A stretch of DNA of 28,584 nucleotides, from positions 1 to 28,584 of the forward strand of contig USEZ01000009.1 of NCBI GenBank assembly GCA_900553775.1. The letters are read 5' to 3'. The notes below the pieces were generated by a model, which saw only the letters and a list, made by a program, of their open reading frames with translations, was not told the origin of the DNA and did not search any database. The translations under genes were made by a program, and so were the position numbers. Origin of the DNA: an uncultured Slackia sp. Lineage in GTDB: Bacteria; Actinomycetota; Coriobacteriia; Coriobacteriales; Eggerthellaceae. Below are positions 5,991 to 15,029 of the stretch, piece after piece; within the stretch, counting starts at the first letter, position 1; every line of letters begins with the position of its first letter.

Positions 5991-8600
5991 CTACTTGCGC
6001 ACCATGCTTTTCATCGCACGCCCGATCTGCACCACGGCCGTCGGAGCAAGCGCCAGGCCGACGACCTGGGCGAACTGGACCGCCGTAAGCGGAGCCACGG
6101 AAAACGCGCTTTGCAAGAACGGGACGAACAGCACGAGCGCCAGCAGCACGAATCCGCCCAGCCACGCCAGCGGGACCCATTTGTTGGTGAATACCCCCAG
6201 CTTGAAGATGGATTCGTCGCCGCGGCAGTTGAATCCGTGGAATAGGCGGGCCAAAGCAAGCGTGGCGAACGCCATCGTAGACGCAAGCGCCGCGCCTCCT
6301 GCGGAAAGCCCCAGGTAAAACGCCGTCATGGATGCCGTCGCAATCAGCGCTCCGTGCCAAACCACCTTGCGTGCGAGCGGCGCATCGAGAATGGAGGCCT
6401 TCGGGTCGCGCGGCTTTTGGTCGAGCAGGCCCTTGCGCGCGGGCTCCAAACCAAGCGCGATAGCGGGCAGGCTGTCGGTCAAAAGGTTGATGAACAGCAG
6501 ATGCACCGGCGCAAACGGCACGGGAAGCGCCATGATCGATGCGTACAGCACGGCCATGATGCCCGCCATATTGCCCGACAGCAGGAAGTGGATCGAGCTT
6601 TTGATATTCGCATAGATGCTGCGGCCGTTCACCACGGCCTTCACAATCGTGGCGAAATTATCGTCGGCAAGCACCATAGAGGCGGCGTCTTTGCTCACCT
6701 CGGTGCCCGTAATGCCCATGGCCACGCCCACATCGGCGCGTTTGAGCGCAGGCGCGTCGTTCACGCCGTCGCCCGTCATGGACACGATACAGCCGCGGCG
6801 CTGCCATGCCGACACGATGCGGATCTTATGCTCGGGAGAAACGCGCGCATATACCGACACCTTCGGCAGGATCTCGTCAAGCTCGGCATCGGTCATGGCG
6901 TCGAGCTCTGCGCCTTCGAGCGCGATGTCGCCCTCTTCGAAAATGCCCACGCTGCGTCCGATCGCCGAGGCGGTCACCTTGTGGTCGCCCGTGATCATCA
7001 CCGTGCGGATGCCGCCGCGCTTCGCATCGGCCACGGCCTGGGCGCTTTCCATGCGCGGCGGGTCAACCATGGCGACAAGGCCGACGAACGTGAAGTCGCA
7101 TTCGTCGGAAAACGCCACGTCGGCCGAATCGAGGGAGCGCTGGGCGAAGGCGAGCACGCGCAAGCCCCGCTGCGAGAAATCGTCGTTGGCGCGGGCGATA
7201 CGCCCGCGCATCTCGTCGGTCAGATCGGCTTCCCCCTCGTGCGTCATCACGCGCACGCAGCGGGCCAGCAGCACGTCGGGCGCGCCCTTGGTCAGCATGA
7301 GAAGCGCGCCGTCCAATTCATGCACCGTGCTCATGAGCTTGCGGTCGGAATCGAACGCCAGCTCGCCCAGGCGCGGATAGCGCGCACGCGCATCCTCTTC
7401 GCGCAAGCCGTGCGCATCCGCCCAATCGACCAGGGCGATTTCGGTCGGGTCGCCGACGGCGGCGCCCGTCTCCTCGTCGGTGGTGGCATCGCTTGCCAAA
7501 AGGCCGATTTCCATCAGACGACGCACGACAGGCTCGCCGGAATCTGCTGCGGACGCCTCGATGCCGCCCCCGTCGAGCCATGCCTCGACCGCCGTCATTT
7601 TGTTCTGCGTGAGCGTTCCCGTCTTATCCGAGCAGATCACCCGCACCGACCCGAGGCTTTCGACGGCCTTGAGGTCTTTGACGATGGCGTTTTCTTTGGC
7701 CATCTTCTGCGTGCCCATGGCCAGCACGATCGTCACGATCGAGCTGAGCGCCTCGGGAATGGCGGCCACGGCCAACGCCACGGCGAAAAGCAGCGAATCC
7801 ATCACGGGCATATGGCTGCGGAATACCGACAAGGCGAACACCAATACGCATACCGCGAGCACTGCCGCCGCAAGCTTCTTAGAGAAATCGTCCAGATTCT
7901 GCTGAAGCGGCGTCTTGCGCTGCTGCGTCTGGTTCATCAGGCGGGCGATATGGCCGATTTCGGTCTGCATGCCCGTCCCCGTGACCACCATAAGGCCGCG
8001 GCCGTAGGTGACAAGCGACCCCGAAAACGCCATGTTCTTCCGATCGCCCAAGGCGACGGAATCGCCCTCAAGCGGCGCCTCGTCTTTTTCGACCGCCTCC
8101 GATTCGCCCGTAAGCGAGCTCTCGTTCACCTTCAGCGAATGGCACTCGATCAAACGGCCGTCAGCCACCACCATGTCTCCCGCCTCGAGAAACACGATGT
8201 CGCCCGGCACCACGTCGGGACCGGCGACCTCTTCGCGTGCGCCGTCGCGCAGCACGGGGGCGGCCATGCTCTTGAGCGCATCGAGCGACTTTTCGGCCTT
8301 CATGTACTGCACCGTGCCCAAAATGGCGTTGAGGATCAAAACCGCGATGATGACCAAGGTGCTTTCGGCATCGCCCGTCAGCATGGAGATGCCCGCCGCA
8401 ATGATGAGGATGACCACGAGCAGGTCTTTGAACTGCTCGAGAAACACCACGACGACACTTTTCTTCTTGCCTTCGGCAAGCTTGTTCGGCCCGTGCGACG
8501 CAAGGCGTACGCGCGCCTGCTCGCTTGTCAGCCCGTCCGCGGATGCATCGAGCCTTGCGATGGCCTGCGATGCGGACATGTGGTAATACGGTTCGGCCAT
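5991..8600 (-). CDS. Cation-transporting P-type ATPase, calcium type
   Basis: An 869-residue ion pump, full length for the P2 class. It should export Ca2+ or a related cation at the expense of ATP. The start at 8600 is chosen for its AGGGG site, although the frame is open to 8732. The N-terminal cation-ATPase domain is at 5-70. TGES of the actuator domain is at 164-167. The membrane PEAL motif of Ca2+ pumps is at 282-285. The phosphorylated Asp is in DKTGT at about 325-329, KGAP of the nucleotide domain at 438-441, MITGDH at 535-540 and TGDGVNDAP at 609-617. The C-terminal half of the channel has about six helices (about 660-865). Every catalytic motif is intact. Ion specificity between Ca2+, Mn2+ and Na+/K+ types cannot be settled from the sequence. 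A TetR-like gene lies 139 bases upstream in the same direction. Confidence 0.95.
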   Translation of the reverse strand: MAEPYYHMSASQAIARLDASADGLTSEQARVRLASHGPNKLAEGKKKSVVVVFLEQFKDLLVVILIIAAGISMLTGDAESTLVIIAVLILNAILGTVQYMKAEKSLDALKSMAAPVLRDGAREEVAGPDVVPGDIVFLEAGDMVVADGRLIECHSLKVNESSLTGESEAVEKDEAPLEGDSVALGDRKNMAFSGSLVTYGRGLMVVTGTGMQTEIGHIARLMNQTQQRKTPLQQNLDDFSKKLAAAVLAVCVLVFALSVFRSHMPVMDSLLFAVALAVAAIPEALSSIVTIVLAMGTQKMAKENAIVKDLKAVESLGSVRVICSDKTGTLTQNKMTAVEAWLDGGGIEASAADSGEPVVRRLMEIGLLASDATTDEETGAAVGDPTEIALVDWADAHGLREEDARARYPRLGELAFDSDRKLMSTVHELDGALLMLTKGAPDVLLARCVRVMTHEGEADLTDEMRGRIARANDDFSQRGLRVLAFAQRSLDSADVAFSDECDFTFVGLVAMVDPPRMESAQAVADAKRGGIRTVMITGDHKVTASAIGRSVGIFEEGDIALEGAELDAMTDAELDEILPKVSVYARVSPEHKIRIVSAWQRRGCIVSMTGDGVNDAPALKRADVGVAMGITGTEVSKDAASMVLADDNFATIVKAVVNGRSIYANIKSSIHFLLSGNMAGIMAVLYASIMALPVPFAPVHLLFINLLTDSLPAIALGLEPARKGLLDQKPRDPKASILDAPLARKVVWHGALIATASMTAFYLGLSAGGAALASTMAFATLALARLFHGFNCRGDESIFKLGVFTNKWVPLAWLGGFVLLALVLFVPFLQSAFSVAPLTAVQFAQVVGLALAPTAVVQIGRAMKSMVRK

Positions 8601-8739
8601 GGCCTCCCCTTTCTCTCGTCTTCCCTGCTTCGAAGTGTAGCGAGGGGTGCGATGCGATACGGCGAGGCCGGCGAAGCGTTTCCGTCGCGAAAGAATGCGC
8701 GAGCGATGCCGGAGGGCGCCCGACGGCCGCAAGCAAGTA

Positions 8740-9510
8740 TCAGCGCGTGGCGGGCGTGCGCCAGACGCAGGGGTCGGGAGCGGCGCCGGCGCGCACGCCC
8801 GCCACGATCACAAGCAAGCCTGCTTCGAAAGAACACTCGGAATAGCCCTCGCGCACGGAGCGCCTCCAATGCTCGTTGGGATGCAGAATGCGCGTCATCG
8901 GAGCCGACCTCGCGCCGGTCAGCATGCCGGGAACGCGCGATTCGGCGGAAAAACGTGCGCCATCGCCCGCCATGGCGGCTTCGCCTCGCTCGTCGCAATC
9001 GACGCCGTCGTCGGCACGCTGAAACGAACGCAGGCAGAACCCCGTGAAAAACGCATCGGCGATGCCGATCATCTGAATGACGATATCCTCGGGCATCCCC
9101 TGTTCGATATGAAGTGCGCACAGGCGCATCATGTACGGCTCGAGCCCCGCAGACACGCGCGGATCGTTCAAAAGACGCGCGAGGTGCGGATGCTCGACAC
9201 AGGCGCACCGCTTGGCATGCATCGTGCGCAAAAACGCATCGTCCCACGGTTCCCCGGGAATAGGATGCGTGTCGATGCCTTCGAGAAAACGCGCCGCCAC
9301 CTCGTTGAGCAGCGCCTCATGCGAAGAAACGTAGCCGTAAAGAGCCATCGCCGTCACGCCGAGCGCAGACCCGAGGGCACGCATCGAGCACGCCTGCACG
9401 CCTGAAGCATCCACGATGTCGTACGCAGCGGCGATCACCCGCTGCTTCGTCAACGGGCGCCGTTTGCCCGACGCGGATGCCTGCATATCGTTTTCCGACG
9501 CCATCGCCAT
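8740..9510 (-). CDS. TetR/AcrR-family transcriptional regulator
   Basis: A 256-residue protein. The ATG at 9510 follows GGAAAGG eight bases upstream, with a second in-frame ATG at 9504 possible. Residues about 18-65 are a TetR DNA-binding domain: LTKQRVIAAAYDIVDASG, then ACSMRALGSALGVTAMALYG, the classic recognition helix ending in YGYVSSHEAL. The ligand-binding half is helical with a Cys-rich patch (RCACVEHPHL) and then an unusual polar stretch of about 40 residues rich in Asp, Gly and Ala before the last helix. The inducer is not known. It precedes the cation ATPase on the same strand, so it may control the pump or itself. A GC-rich inverted repeat lies about 40-60 bases upstream of its start. 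Confidence 0.88.
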   Translation of the reverse strand: MAMASENDMQASASGKRRPLTKQRVIAAAYDIVDASGVQACSMRALGSALGVTAMALYGYVSSHEALLNEVAARFLEGIDTHPIPGEPWDDAFLRTMHAKRCACVEHPHLARLLNDPRVSAGLEPYMMRLCALHIEQGMPEDIVIQMIGIADAFFTGFCLRSFQRADDGVDCDERGEAAMAGDGARFSAESRVPGMLTGARSAPMTRILHPNEHWRRSVREGYSECSFEAGLLVIVAGVRAGAAPDPCVWRTPATR

Positions 9511-9548
9511 CGCCTTCGCCTTTCCGCTTTGGACCTGTCGAACCTGCA

Positions 9549-9572
9549 AACGGCCGCGCCGTTGCGGCCGTT
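9549..9572. promoter_or_regulatory. 9-bp inverted repeat upstream of TetR-like gene
   Basis: AACGGCCGC (9549-9557) and GCGGCCGTT (9564-9572) are perfect arms around GCCGTT. The spacing and position suit a TetR-family operator in the leader of the regulator's own gene. A chance GC-rich palindrome is also possible. The AT-rich stretch 9600-9630 next to it probably holds the promoter. Confidence 0.4.
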
Positions 9573-9754
9573 ACGATTCAGTACCTATGCGACCAGGATA
9601 AACAATTGTCTTTACATTGTATAGAACATACGAAGACCGTCGGTCGCGCACGAGCGCCCCTGCGCAATGCGGCGGGTTCTTGCACCCGACGCCTCGCTCC
9701 AGGCATGCCCGGCCTCGCCGAGCGCCCCTTTGTACGGCAGGCTCTGCCGCGCCT

Positions 9755-10564
9755 TTAGGCACACTGCCCGTAGACGGCCTTCACGATATATTCGATATTG
9801 CCCTGTGCGCCGGTGATGGGGCTTTCCACCACCCCGGCTATTTCGAAGCCCGCCGCCGAAAACGCATCCTTCACTTCTTCCACAACGCGCAAGCGAACCG
9901 CTTCGTCGCGCACGATGCCGCGGTCGGTTTCGTCATGGGCGCTTTCGAACTGGGGCTTGATAAGCGCCAGCACGACAGAGCCGGGCGCGCACAGTGCGGC
10001 GAACACCGGGGCGAGCCCCGCCAATCCGATGAACGACAGATCCGCCACCAGAATATCGAACGGCGCCCCGAGCGCCTCGGGGTCGGCCGTTTTGATGTTC
10101 GTGCGCTCGAACACCGCAACGCGGCAATCCTCGCGCAGCTTCCAAGCAAGCTGGCCGTAGTTCACGTCCACGCATGCCACGCTTTTCGCACCCGCTTGCA
10201 ACAGGCAATCGGTGAAACCGCCCGTCGAGCTGCCGATGTCGATGCAGCGCGCGCCTTCGACGTTTTGGCCGAACGCGTCGAGCGCCCCCTGCAGCTTATG
10301 ACCCCCGCGACTGACGAACGCGCGCCTGTTGCGCACGAGCACGTCGGCGTTTTCGGGCACCTTCACCGCCGCGCTCGAGGGATACACGTCATCGACGCGC
10401 ACCTCGTGGGCAAGCACCGCACGCAGCGCCCGGCCGCGATCGGCGAAATAGCCGAGCTCGACCAGCAGATCATCGAGGCGCATCTTTTTCGGCTTGGCTT
10501 TGCGCGCGGGCTTGGGCTTTTGCGCAGCCGAAGCATTCGCTTCATTGGATTCGCGATTCGACAC
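9755..10564 (-). CDS. tlyA: TlyA-family rRNA 2'-O-methyltransferase
   Basis: A 269-residue protein started at GTG 10564, which has AAAGG six bases upstream. The open frame continues to 10639 without a site. An S4 RNA-binding domain (KMRLDDLLVELGYFADRGRA, about 28-90) comes first, then an FtsJ/RrmJ-like SAM-dependent methyltransferase domain. That domain has the SAM loop CIDIGSSTGGFTD at about 117-129, Lys of the K-D-K-E tetrad nearby (HKLQGAL), VADLSFIG with the second acid, and LIKPQFE with the later Lys. TlyA methylates 16S and 23S rRNA cytidines in mycobacteria and affects capreomycin sensitivity. The name 'hemolysin' in older annotations reflects pore-type activity reports. It is divergent from the sigma factor gene. 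No standard terminator is visible after its stop. Confidence 0.92.
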   Translation of the reverse strand: MSNRESNEANASAAQKPKPARKAKPKKMRLDDLLVELGYFADRGRALRAVLAHEVRVDDVYPSSAAVKVPENADVLVRNRRAFVSRGGHKLQGALDAFGQNVEGARCIDIGSSTGGFTDCLLQAGAKSVACVDVNYGQLAWKLREDCRVAVFERTNIKTADPEALGAPFDILVADLSFIGLAGLAPVFAALCAPGSVVLALIKPQFESAHDETDRGIVRDEAVRLRVVEEVKDAFSAAGFEIAGVVESPITGAQGNIEYIVKAVYGQCA

Positions 10565-10791
10565 GACGGACCTTTCCTTGCAACAACCCAAAGGCGACGG
10601 CACGCCGAAACGCGCAGCGCAGATCGCCGCACGACGCATGCCCTACGCGCACGTGGCACGCGACGGCATCGCGACCCCTTTGGAAAAAACTTCGCTTTTT
10701 CTTTCCCGCGATGTCAAGAAATGCATCGCTCGTTCGTATTGTAAGCGAGCAACGTTGCAAAACGCACCGAACCAAACCGAAGGAGGGCGCC
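10565..10791. promoter_or_regulatory. Divergent promoter region of tlyA and sigma factor gene
   Basis: The 227-base gap between the divergent genes contains a TGTCAA (10712-10717)/TATTGT (10737-10742) pair with 19-base spacing for the sigma factor direction, and a small GAAAAA/TTTTTC hairpin near 10682-10700. The promoter match is weak and not a confident ECF-type signature. Confidence 0.35.
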
Positions 10792-11481
10792 ATGCGCATG
10801 AACGATCGACGCGACACGCGCGCCGCCGCATCTCCCGGCCGCAGCCTGCATCCCGACCCCGAAATCGAAGCCCGCCGCCTTGTGGGAACGTACTCGAGCC
10901 TCATCCTGCGCCTGAGCTTCACGTATTTGAAATCAACCCACGATGCGCAAGACATCTGCCAGAACGTGCTGATGAAGCTGATCGAGCGGCAAGAGCCGTT
11001 TTGCAGCACCGAGCACGAAAAGGCCTGGGTGGTGCGCGCTACGGCAAACGCCTGCAAAGACCTGATGCGCAACGCGTATCGTCGCACGGCAGCACCGCTC
11101 GAAGAGGCCGCCGCATCCCCCGCCCCTGAAGAGCCGCACGGCAGCATCGTGCTCGATGCGGTGATGGGCCTCGACGAGAAATACCGCGAAGCGATCCATC
11201 TGCATTATTACGAGGGCTATTCCATCGCCGAAATAGCCTCCCTCACCGACCGCAGCGCCTCAGCGGTGGCCGCGCATCTGAGCCGAGGACGCGCGAAACT
11301 GCGCTCCGTTCTGGAAAAAGACGCCGACGAGTTCGGCGCGGCATCGAGCGACGAAGCCTCGGAGGAAAGCGACCCGGCCGCAAGCAGGCATGCGCCGCGC
11401 GCACCCGATAACACCCGAGCCACGACGACGATGCTTCGCAGCGCGCCGACACCCGCTCACGGCAAGGCTTCCACGCTGTGA
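10792..11481 (+). CDS. ECF-type RNA polymerase sigma factor
   Basis: A 229-residue sigma-70 family protein. The ATG at 10792 is fixed by AAGGAGG five bases upstream, so the longer frame from 10711 is not used. Region 2 spans about residues 35-105 (LRLSFTYLKSTHDAQDICQN, then KAWVVRATANACKDLMRN, with the DAQD helix typical of core RNA polymerase binding). Region 4 spans about 120-180 (YREAIHLHYYEGYSIAEIAS, then SASAVAAHLSRGRAKL, an HTH for the -35 element). A C-terminal tail of some 45 residues, Ser/Ala/Asp/Arg rich, exceeds the usual ECF length and should be disordered. The downstream gene encodes a membrane protein with a short cytoplasmic head, the usual arrangement for a sigma factor and its anti-sigma partner. 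Confidence 0.92.
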   Translation: MRMNDRRDTRAAASPGRSLHPDPEIEARRLVGTYSSLILRLSFTYLKSTHDAQDICQNVLMKLIERQEPFCSTEHEKAWVVRATANACKDLMRNAYRRTAAPLEEAAASPAPEEPHGSIVLDAVMGLDEKYREAIHLHYYEGYSIAEIASLTDRSASAVAAHLSRGRAKLRSVLEKDADEFGAASSDEASEESDPAASRHAPRAPDNTRATTTMLRSAPTPAHGKASTL

Positions 11482-11564
11482 ACGCAACGTCGTACGAACC
11501 GATGCCGCGCCGAAGAAACGAAGCCGGCGCGATCTTCCGCCCAACCGACTCCTTGGAGGCCGTC

Positions 11565-12710
11565 ATGAATAAGACGTATCATGAAGCCCTGAACGACATG
11601 GCTTTTTCGGAAAAAGCCGCCGAACAGCTGACGAGCAGCCTCGCACACGCCATCGCCGAAAAAAACGCCGCGACGGGCGGATTCGCCCCCGTAGCGCCGG
11701 TCGCGCCGCACGCCGGCTCGCAGGAAAGCACGTCCCGCCGACGCGCGCCGCGTTTCAAGAAACGCTGGCATCTTGTTGCGGCGGCAGGCCTTGCGGGCGC
11801 CCTGGTCATGGGGAGCGCAGGCGTTGCCGTAGCCTCGGGCGGCCTGACCACCGTCGGCGGCCTGCTCGACGACATGTTCAACGGAGCACCCGCCTCGACC
11901 GAAGTCATCGACGCGATCGGCCGCCCCATCGGCGCATCCGCCAGCTGCAACGGCGTCACCATCACCGCCGACGCCGTGGTGGGCGACCGCTGGAATTACG
12001 TCGTGGTATTCAGCATCGCCCGCGACGACGGCGAGCCGTTCGACGTAGCCCCGAACGAAGCGGGCACGTTGCCTTTGATGTTCGACGGGCCTTCGGGCGT
12101 CCATATCGACTGGATGAACGCAGGAGGCGGCGGCATCCATTTCTACGACGCCGATCCGACCGACAACGCCATCCAAATGGTGGAAAGCATGTCCGCCGAC
12201 ACCTTCGATGGGAAGAGCATCATCGGCAATACCGCGCGCGTCCATCTTGAAAACCTGTATGCGATCGACGATGCGGGCGAACGCCGCCTGATTGCCGCAG
12301 GTTCGTGGGACCTCAAATTCGCCATGAACTACGATGACACGACCATCGACCTTCCCGCTGGGTTCTCCGTCGATTACCACGGCCTGAGCGCCGACATCGA
12401 ATCGATCGCCATCTCGCCCATCGGCATCACTGTCGACTACACCGCGCACGGCGTCATGGATTGGCAAGACCAAAGCGACGGCAAGATGTCCGATCACAAC
12501 ACGGCGGAAATGGACCGTATCTTGAACCTGCCCATCCTGATCGAACTGGCCGACGGCACCGTGATCGACGCCACCGAAAGCGGCGCGAGCAGCGAGGTCA
12601 ACGACGACGGCACCACGAGCGTCCACAAAACCTACGTGTTCGACGTCTTCGCCAGCCCCGACGAGGTGGCAAGCGTCACCATCGCCGGCATGGAAGTCTG
12701 GCAGCGTTAA
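11565..12710 (+). CDS. Membrane-anchored DUF4179-like protein, putative anti-sigma factor
   Basis: A 381-residue protein. The ATG at 11565 has GGAGG five bases upstream, while the frame from 11478 has no site. Residues 1-75 are cytoplasmic and polar (MNKTYHEALNDMAFSEKAAE, a helical head suited to hold a sigma factor). About 80-105 is a single membrane helix (HLVAAAGLAGALVMGSAGVA). The remaining 270 residues are extracytoplasmic and beta-rich, beginning TEVIDAIGRPIGASASCNGV, as in the DUF4179 family of proteins encoded beside ECF sigma factors. There is no HxxxCxxC zinc motif of the classical ZAS domain. It lies 83 bases behind the sigma factor gene and likely holds it at the membrane until an envelope signal releases it (inference). 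Confidence 0.8.
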   Translation: MNKTYHEALNDMAFSEKAAEQLTSSLAHAIAEKNAATGGFAPVAPVAPHAGSQESTSRRRAPRFKKRWHLVAAAGLAGALVMGSAGVAVASGGLTTVGGLLDDMFNGAPASTEVIDAIGRPIGASASCNGVTITADAVVGDRWNYVVVFSIARDDGEPFDVAPNEAGTLPLMFDGPSGVHIDWMNAGGGGIHFYDADPTDNAIQMVESMSADTFDGKSIIGNTARVHLENLYAIDDAGERRLIAAGSWDLKFAMNYDDTTIDLPAGFSVDYHGLSADIESIAISPIGITVDYTAHGVMDWQDQSDGKMSDHNTAEMDRILNLPILIELADGTVIDATESGASSEVNDDGTTSVHKTYVFDVFASPDEVASVTIAGMEVWQR

Positions 12711-12764
12711 CGGCATGCGCCTTCGCCGAGCGACACCGGCAAGGCGGCATCCCGACGCACACGC

Positions 12765-12799
12765 AAAAGGGCGACGGAAACGAATCCATCGCCCTTTTC
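12765..12799. terminator. Bidirectional terminator between DUF4179-like gene and dxs
   Basis: AAAAGGGCGACGG pairs with the CCATCGCCCTTTT arm around a loop of about 8 bases, with a T-run on the plus strand and a TTTT on the minus strand. It serves the convergent sigma factor-partner transcript and the dxs operon. Confidence 0.85.
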
Positions 12800-12844
12800 G
12801 CTTTTCCATGCACGCGGACGCAAACGGGCGCGCCCTCGGTTTTC

Positions 12845-14749
12845 CTACGCCTGGGAACCCCTCAAAGCTGCAAGCTTCTCGCGGATGCGGTTCGCCATGC
12901 TTTCGGCGTCGAGGCCGATTTCCTTATGCAGCAGCGCCACTTTGCCTTGGCTGATGAAGCGGTCGGGAATGCCGAGCGTCAGCACGGGCGGCACCTTCGC
13001 CGGCGGCGTGGCCGCAAGCGCCTCGAGAATGCCTTCCCCGATGCCGCCTTCCACTACGCCCTCTTCGGCCGTGACCACCAGCGAACACTGCTCGGCGGCG
13101 GCACGCACCGCCTCTTCGTCGAACGGCTTGATCCAGCGCATATCCACCACGCGCACGCCGATACCCTCGGCAGCCAGGATGTCGGATGCGCCCTCGGCCT
13201 CTTGCACCATGCGGCCGAACGCCAGAATGGCCACGTCGCCGCCTTCGCGCGTCGTGCGGGACTTGCCCACCTCGAGCACCTGCGGGGTTTCAGGCAGCTC
13301 GACCCCGCGGGCCTCGCCGCGCGGATAACGCAGCGTCACAGGACCGCGCAAAGAAAGCGCCGTATGCAGCATATGCACGAGCTCCGCCTCGTCGGAGGGG
13401 GCCATGACCTTCATGTTCGGAATCATGCGCGTGTAGGCGATATCGAACACGCCGTGATGCGTGGGGCCGTCGTCGCCCACCAGGCCCGCGCGATCGAGGC
13501 AGAACACCACGTCGAGCTCGGGCAGGGCGTTGTTGATCACCATTTGATCGACCGCGCGCTGCATGAACGTGGAATAGATGGCCACGACGGGCTTCTTGCC
13601 GCCGATGGCCAAACCGCTCGCAAGCGCGACCGCATGTTCTTCGGCGATGCCGGTGTCGATGAAGCGCTTGGGATGCTTCTCGGCGAATTCGGCCAGGCCC
13701 GTGCCGTCCTTCATGGCGGCCGTGATGGCCACGATATCGGGGTCGGCATCCGCCTCGCGCACGAGCGCACGCCCGAACACGCTCGTGTATTTCGGCGCGG
13801 AGGATGCCGACTTTTTCACCTCGCCCGTCGCAAGGTCGAACGGTCCGACGCCGTGGAACACGTCGGGGCGGCGTTCGGCGGGCTCGTATCCCATGCCCTT
13901 CTTGGTGACCACGTGCATGAGCACGGGAACCTCCGCCTCGAGCACCACGCGCAACGTATGCTTGAGCGCCGTGATGTCGTGGCCGGGAACGGGCGCGGTG
14001 CACAGAAAGCCGAGCTTTTCGAAAACCATCTCTTCGGGAATGATCATCTGCTTGATGGAGTCTTTGACATTGCGCCCGAAATCCACCAGGCCGTGACCCC
14101 ATTCGCCCTGCGCTTCGAGCGCGCTTTGGATGCCGTCGCGCGCCTGGGTGTATTCGCGCGATGCCCGCTTATGTCCGAGGTATTTCGCAAGCGCGCCCAC
14201 GTTGCGCGAAATGGACATCTCGTTGTCGTTGAGGATCACCACCATGGGAGTTTGCAGCTGGCCCGCGTGATTGAGCGCCTCGAAGGCCATGCCGCCCGAA
14301 AGCGCCGCATCGCCGATGATCGTGACGATCTTCTCGTCGCTTCCGCGCAGATCGCGCGCCATGGCAAGGCCGAGCGCCACCGACACCGAGTCGGACGCAT
14401 GCCCCGAAGGATGCACGTCGTAGGCGCTTTCGGCCGCTTTCGGAAAGCCCGACATTCCCTTGTATTGACGCAGGGTGTCGAATATGCCCAAACGCCCGGT
14501 AACCAGCTTATGAGCATACGACTGATGCCCCACGTCGAACAGGAGCTTGTCATGAGGGCAGTCGAGCAGGCTGTGGCATGCCAGCGTGAGCTCGACCACG
14601 CCGAGGCTCGGGGCCACATGGCCGCCGTTTTTCGACGTGGTGGCAAGAATCTGCTCGCGTATTTCCGATGCGAGAATGGAAAGCTCCTCATCGGTGAGAA
14701 GCTTGAGGTCGGCGGGCGACGAAATCATGTCAAGAATGCGGTTATCCAT
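12845..14749 (-). CDS. dxs: 1-deoxy-D-xylulose-5-phosphate synthase
   Basis: A 634-residue thiamine diphosphate enzyme that condenses pyruvate and glyceraldehyde 3-phosphate into DXP, the entry to the methylerythritol phosphate route to isoprenoids. Length and domain order fit Dxs exactly. The N-terminal TPP domain has HQSYAHKLVTGR (about 75-86), the metal motif GDAALSGG (146-153) and NDNEMS (174-179). The central pyrimidine domain has EEHAVALASGLA, and the C-terminal transketolase domain ends the protein. His residues for substrate binding (HVVTKKG and FHGVGPFD) are present. The ATG at 14749 has only a weak GGA site, but the N-terminus matches the family. It is the last gene of the asp23-nusB-xseB-dxs string, 48 bases after xseB, and is bounded by the shared terminator. 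Confidence 0.97.
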   Translation of the reverse strand: MDNRILDMISSPADLKLLTDEELSILASEIREQILATTSKNGGHVAPSLGVVELTLACHSLLDCPHDKLLFDVGHQSYAHKLVTGRLGIFDTLRQYKGMSGFPKAAESAYDVHPSGHASDSVSVALGLAMARDLRGSDEKIVTIIGDAALSGGMAFEALNHAGQLQTPMVVILNDNEMSISRNVGALAKYLGHKRASREYTQARDGIQSALEAQGEWGHGLVDFGRNVKDSIKQMIIPEEMVFEKLGFLCTAPVPGHDITALKHTLRVVLEAEVPVLMHVVTKKGMGYEPAERRPDVFHGVGPFDLATGEVKKSASSAPKYTSVFGRALVREADADPDIVAITAAMKDGTGLAEFAEKHPKRFIDTGIAEEHAVALASGLAIGGKKPVVAIYSTFMQRAVDQMVINNALPELDVVFCLDRAGLVGDDGPTHHGVFDIAYTRMIPNMKVMAPSDEAELVHMLHTALSLRGPVTLRYPRGEARGVELPETPQVLEVGKSRTTREGGDVAILAFGRMVQEAEGASDILAAEGIGVRVVDMRWIKPFDEEAVRAAAEQCSLVVTAEEGVVEGGIGEGILEALAATPPAKVPPVLTLGIPDRFISQGKVALLHKEIGLDAESMANRIREKLAALRGSQA

Positions 14750-14797
14750 ATATCCAGCTTTCGTTCGCGTGCGCTCGGCACGATAGCGAAAGAGGCG

Positions 14798-15028
14798 TCA
14801 GCGCGCCTCTTCATCGTCGGACATGGGTTCGGAATCGGGCTTTGCGGCATCGCCGCCGTCGGCGGTCTCCAGCAGTTCCGCGGCCTTCATTCCAAGCTTC
14901 ACCGCTTCATCGTAAAGGTCGAAAGCGGCATCGAGGGGCAGCTCGTCGTCGCGCACCTGCGACGCTATTTCGTCCAGGCGGGCGCGAATTTCTCCGAAAT
15001 CGCTGCGCGTCTGCTCGTTTCGCGCCAT
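14798..15028 (-). CDS. xseB: Exodeoxyribonuclease VII small subunit
   Basis: A 76-residue acidic helical protein. The ATG at 15028 is separated by a single base from the nusB stop, and there is no strong ribosome binding site, so translation is probably coupled to nusB. It has the XseB signature: FGEIRARLDEIASQVRDDEL, PLDAAFDLYDEAVKLG and a short helix (MKAAELLETA), followed by an acidic tail with SEPMSDDEEAR. It forms the nuclease with XseA and helps degrade single-stranded DNA. The large-subunit gene xseA, often adjacent in other bacteria, is not in this window. Confidence 0.88.
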   Translation of the reverse strand: MARNEQTRSDFGEIRARLDEIASQVRDDELPLDAAFDLYDEAVKLGMKAAELLETADGGDAAKPDSEPMSDDEEAR

Positions 15029-15029
15029 G

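Noticed and set aside
6354..9047. Long plus-strand frame of 897 codons
   Set aside because: It is antisense to the P-type ATPase and regulator genes, is rich in Arg, His and Ala as expected of a GC-driven shadow frame, and lacks a ribosome binding site.
11457..12809. Minus-strand frame of 450 codons
   Set aside because: It is opposite the DUF4179-like gene, crosses a terminator and has no domain signature.
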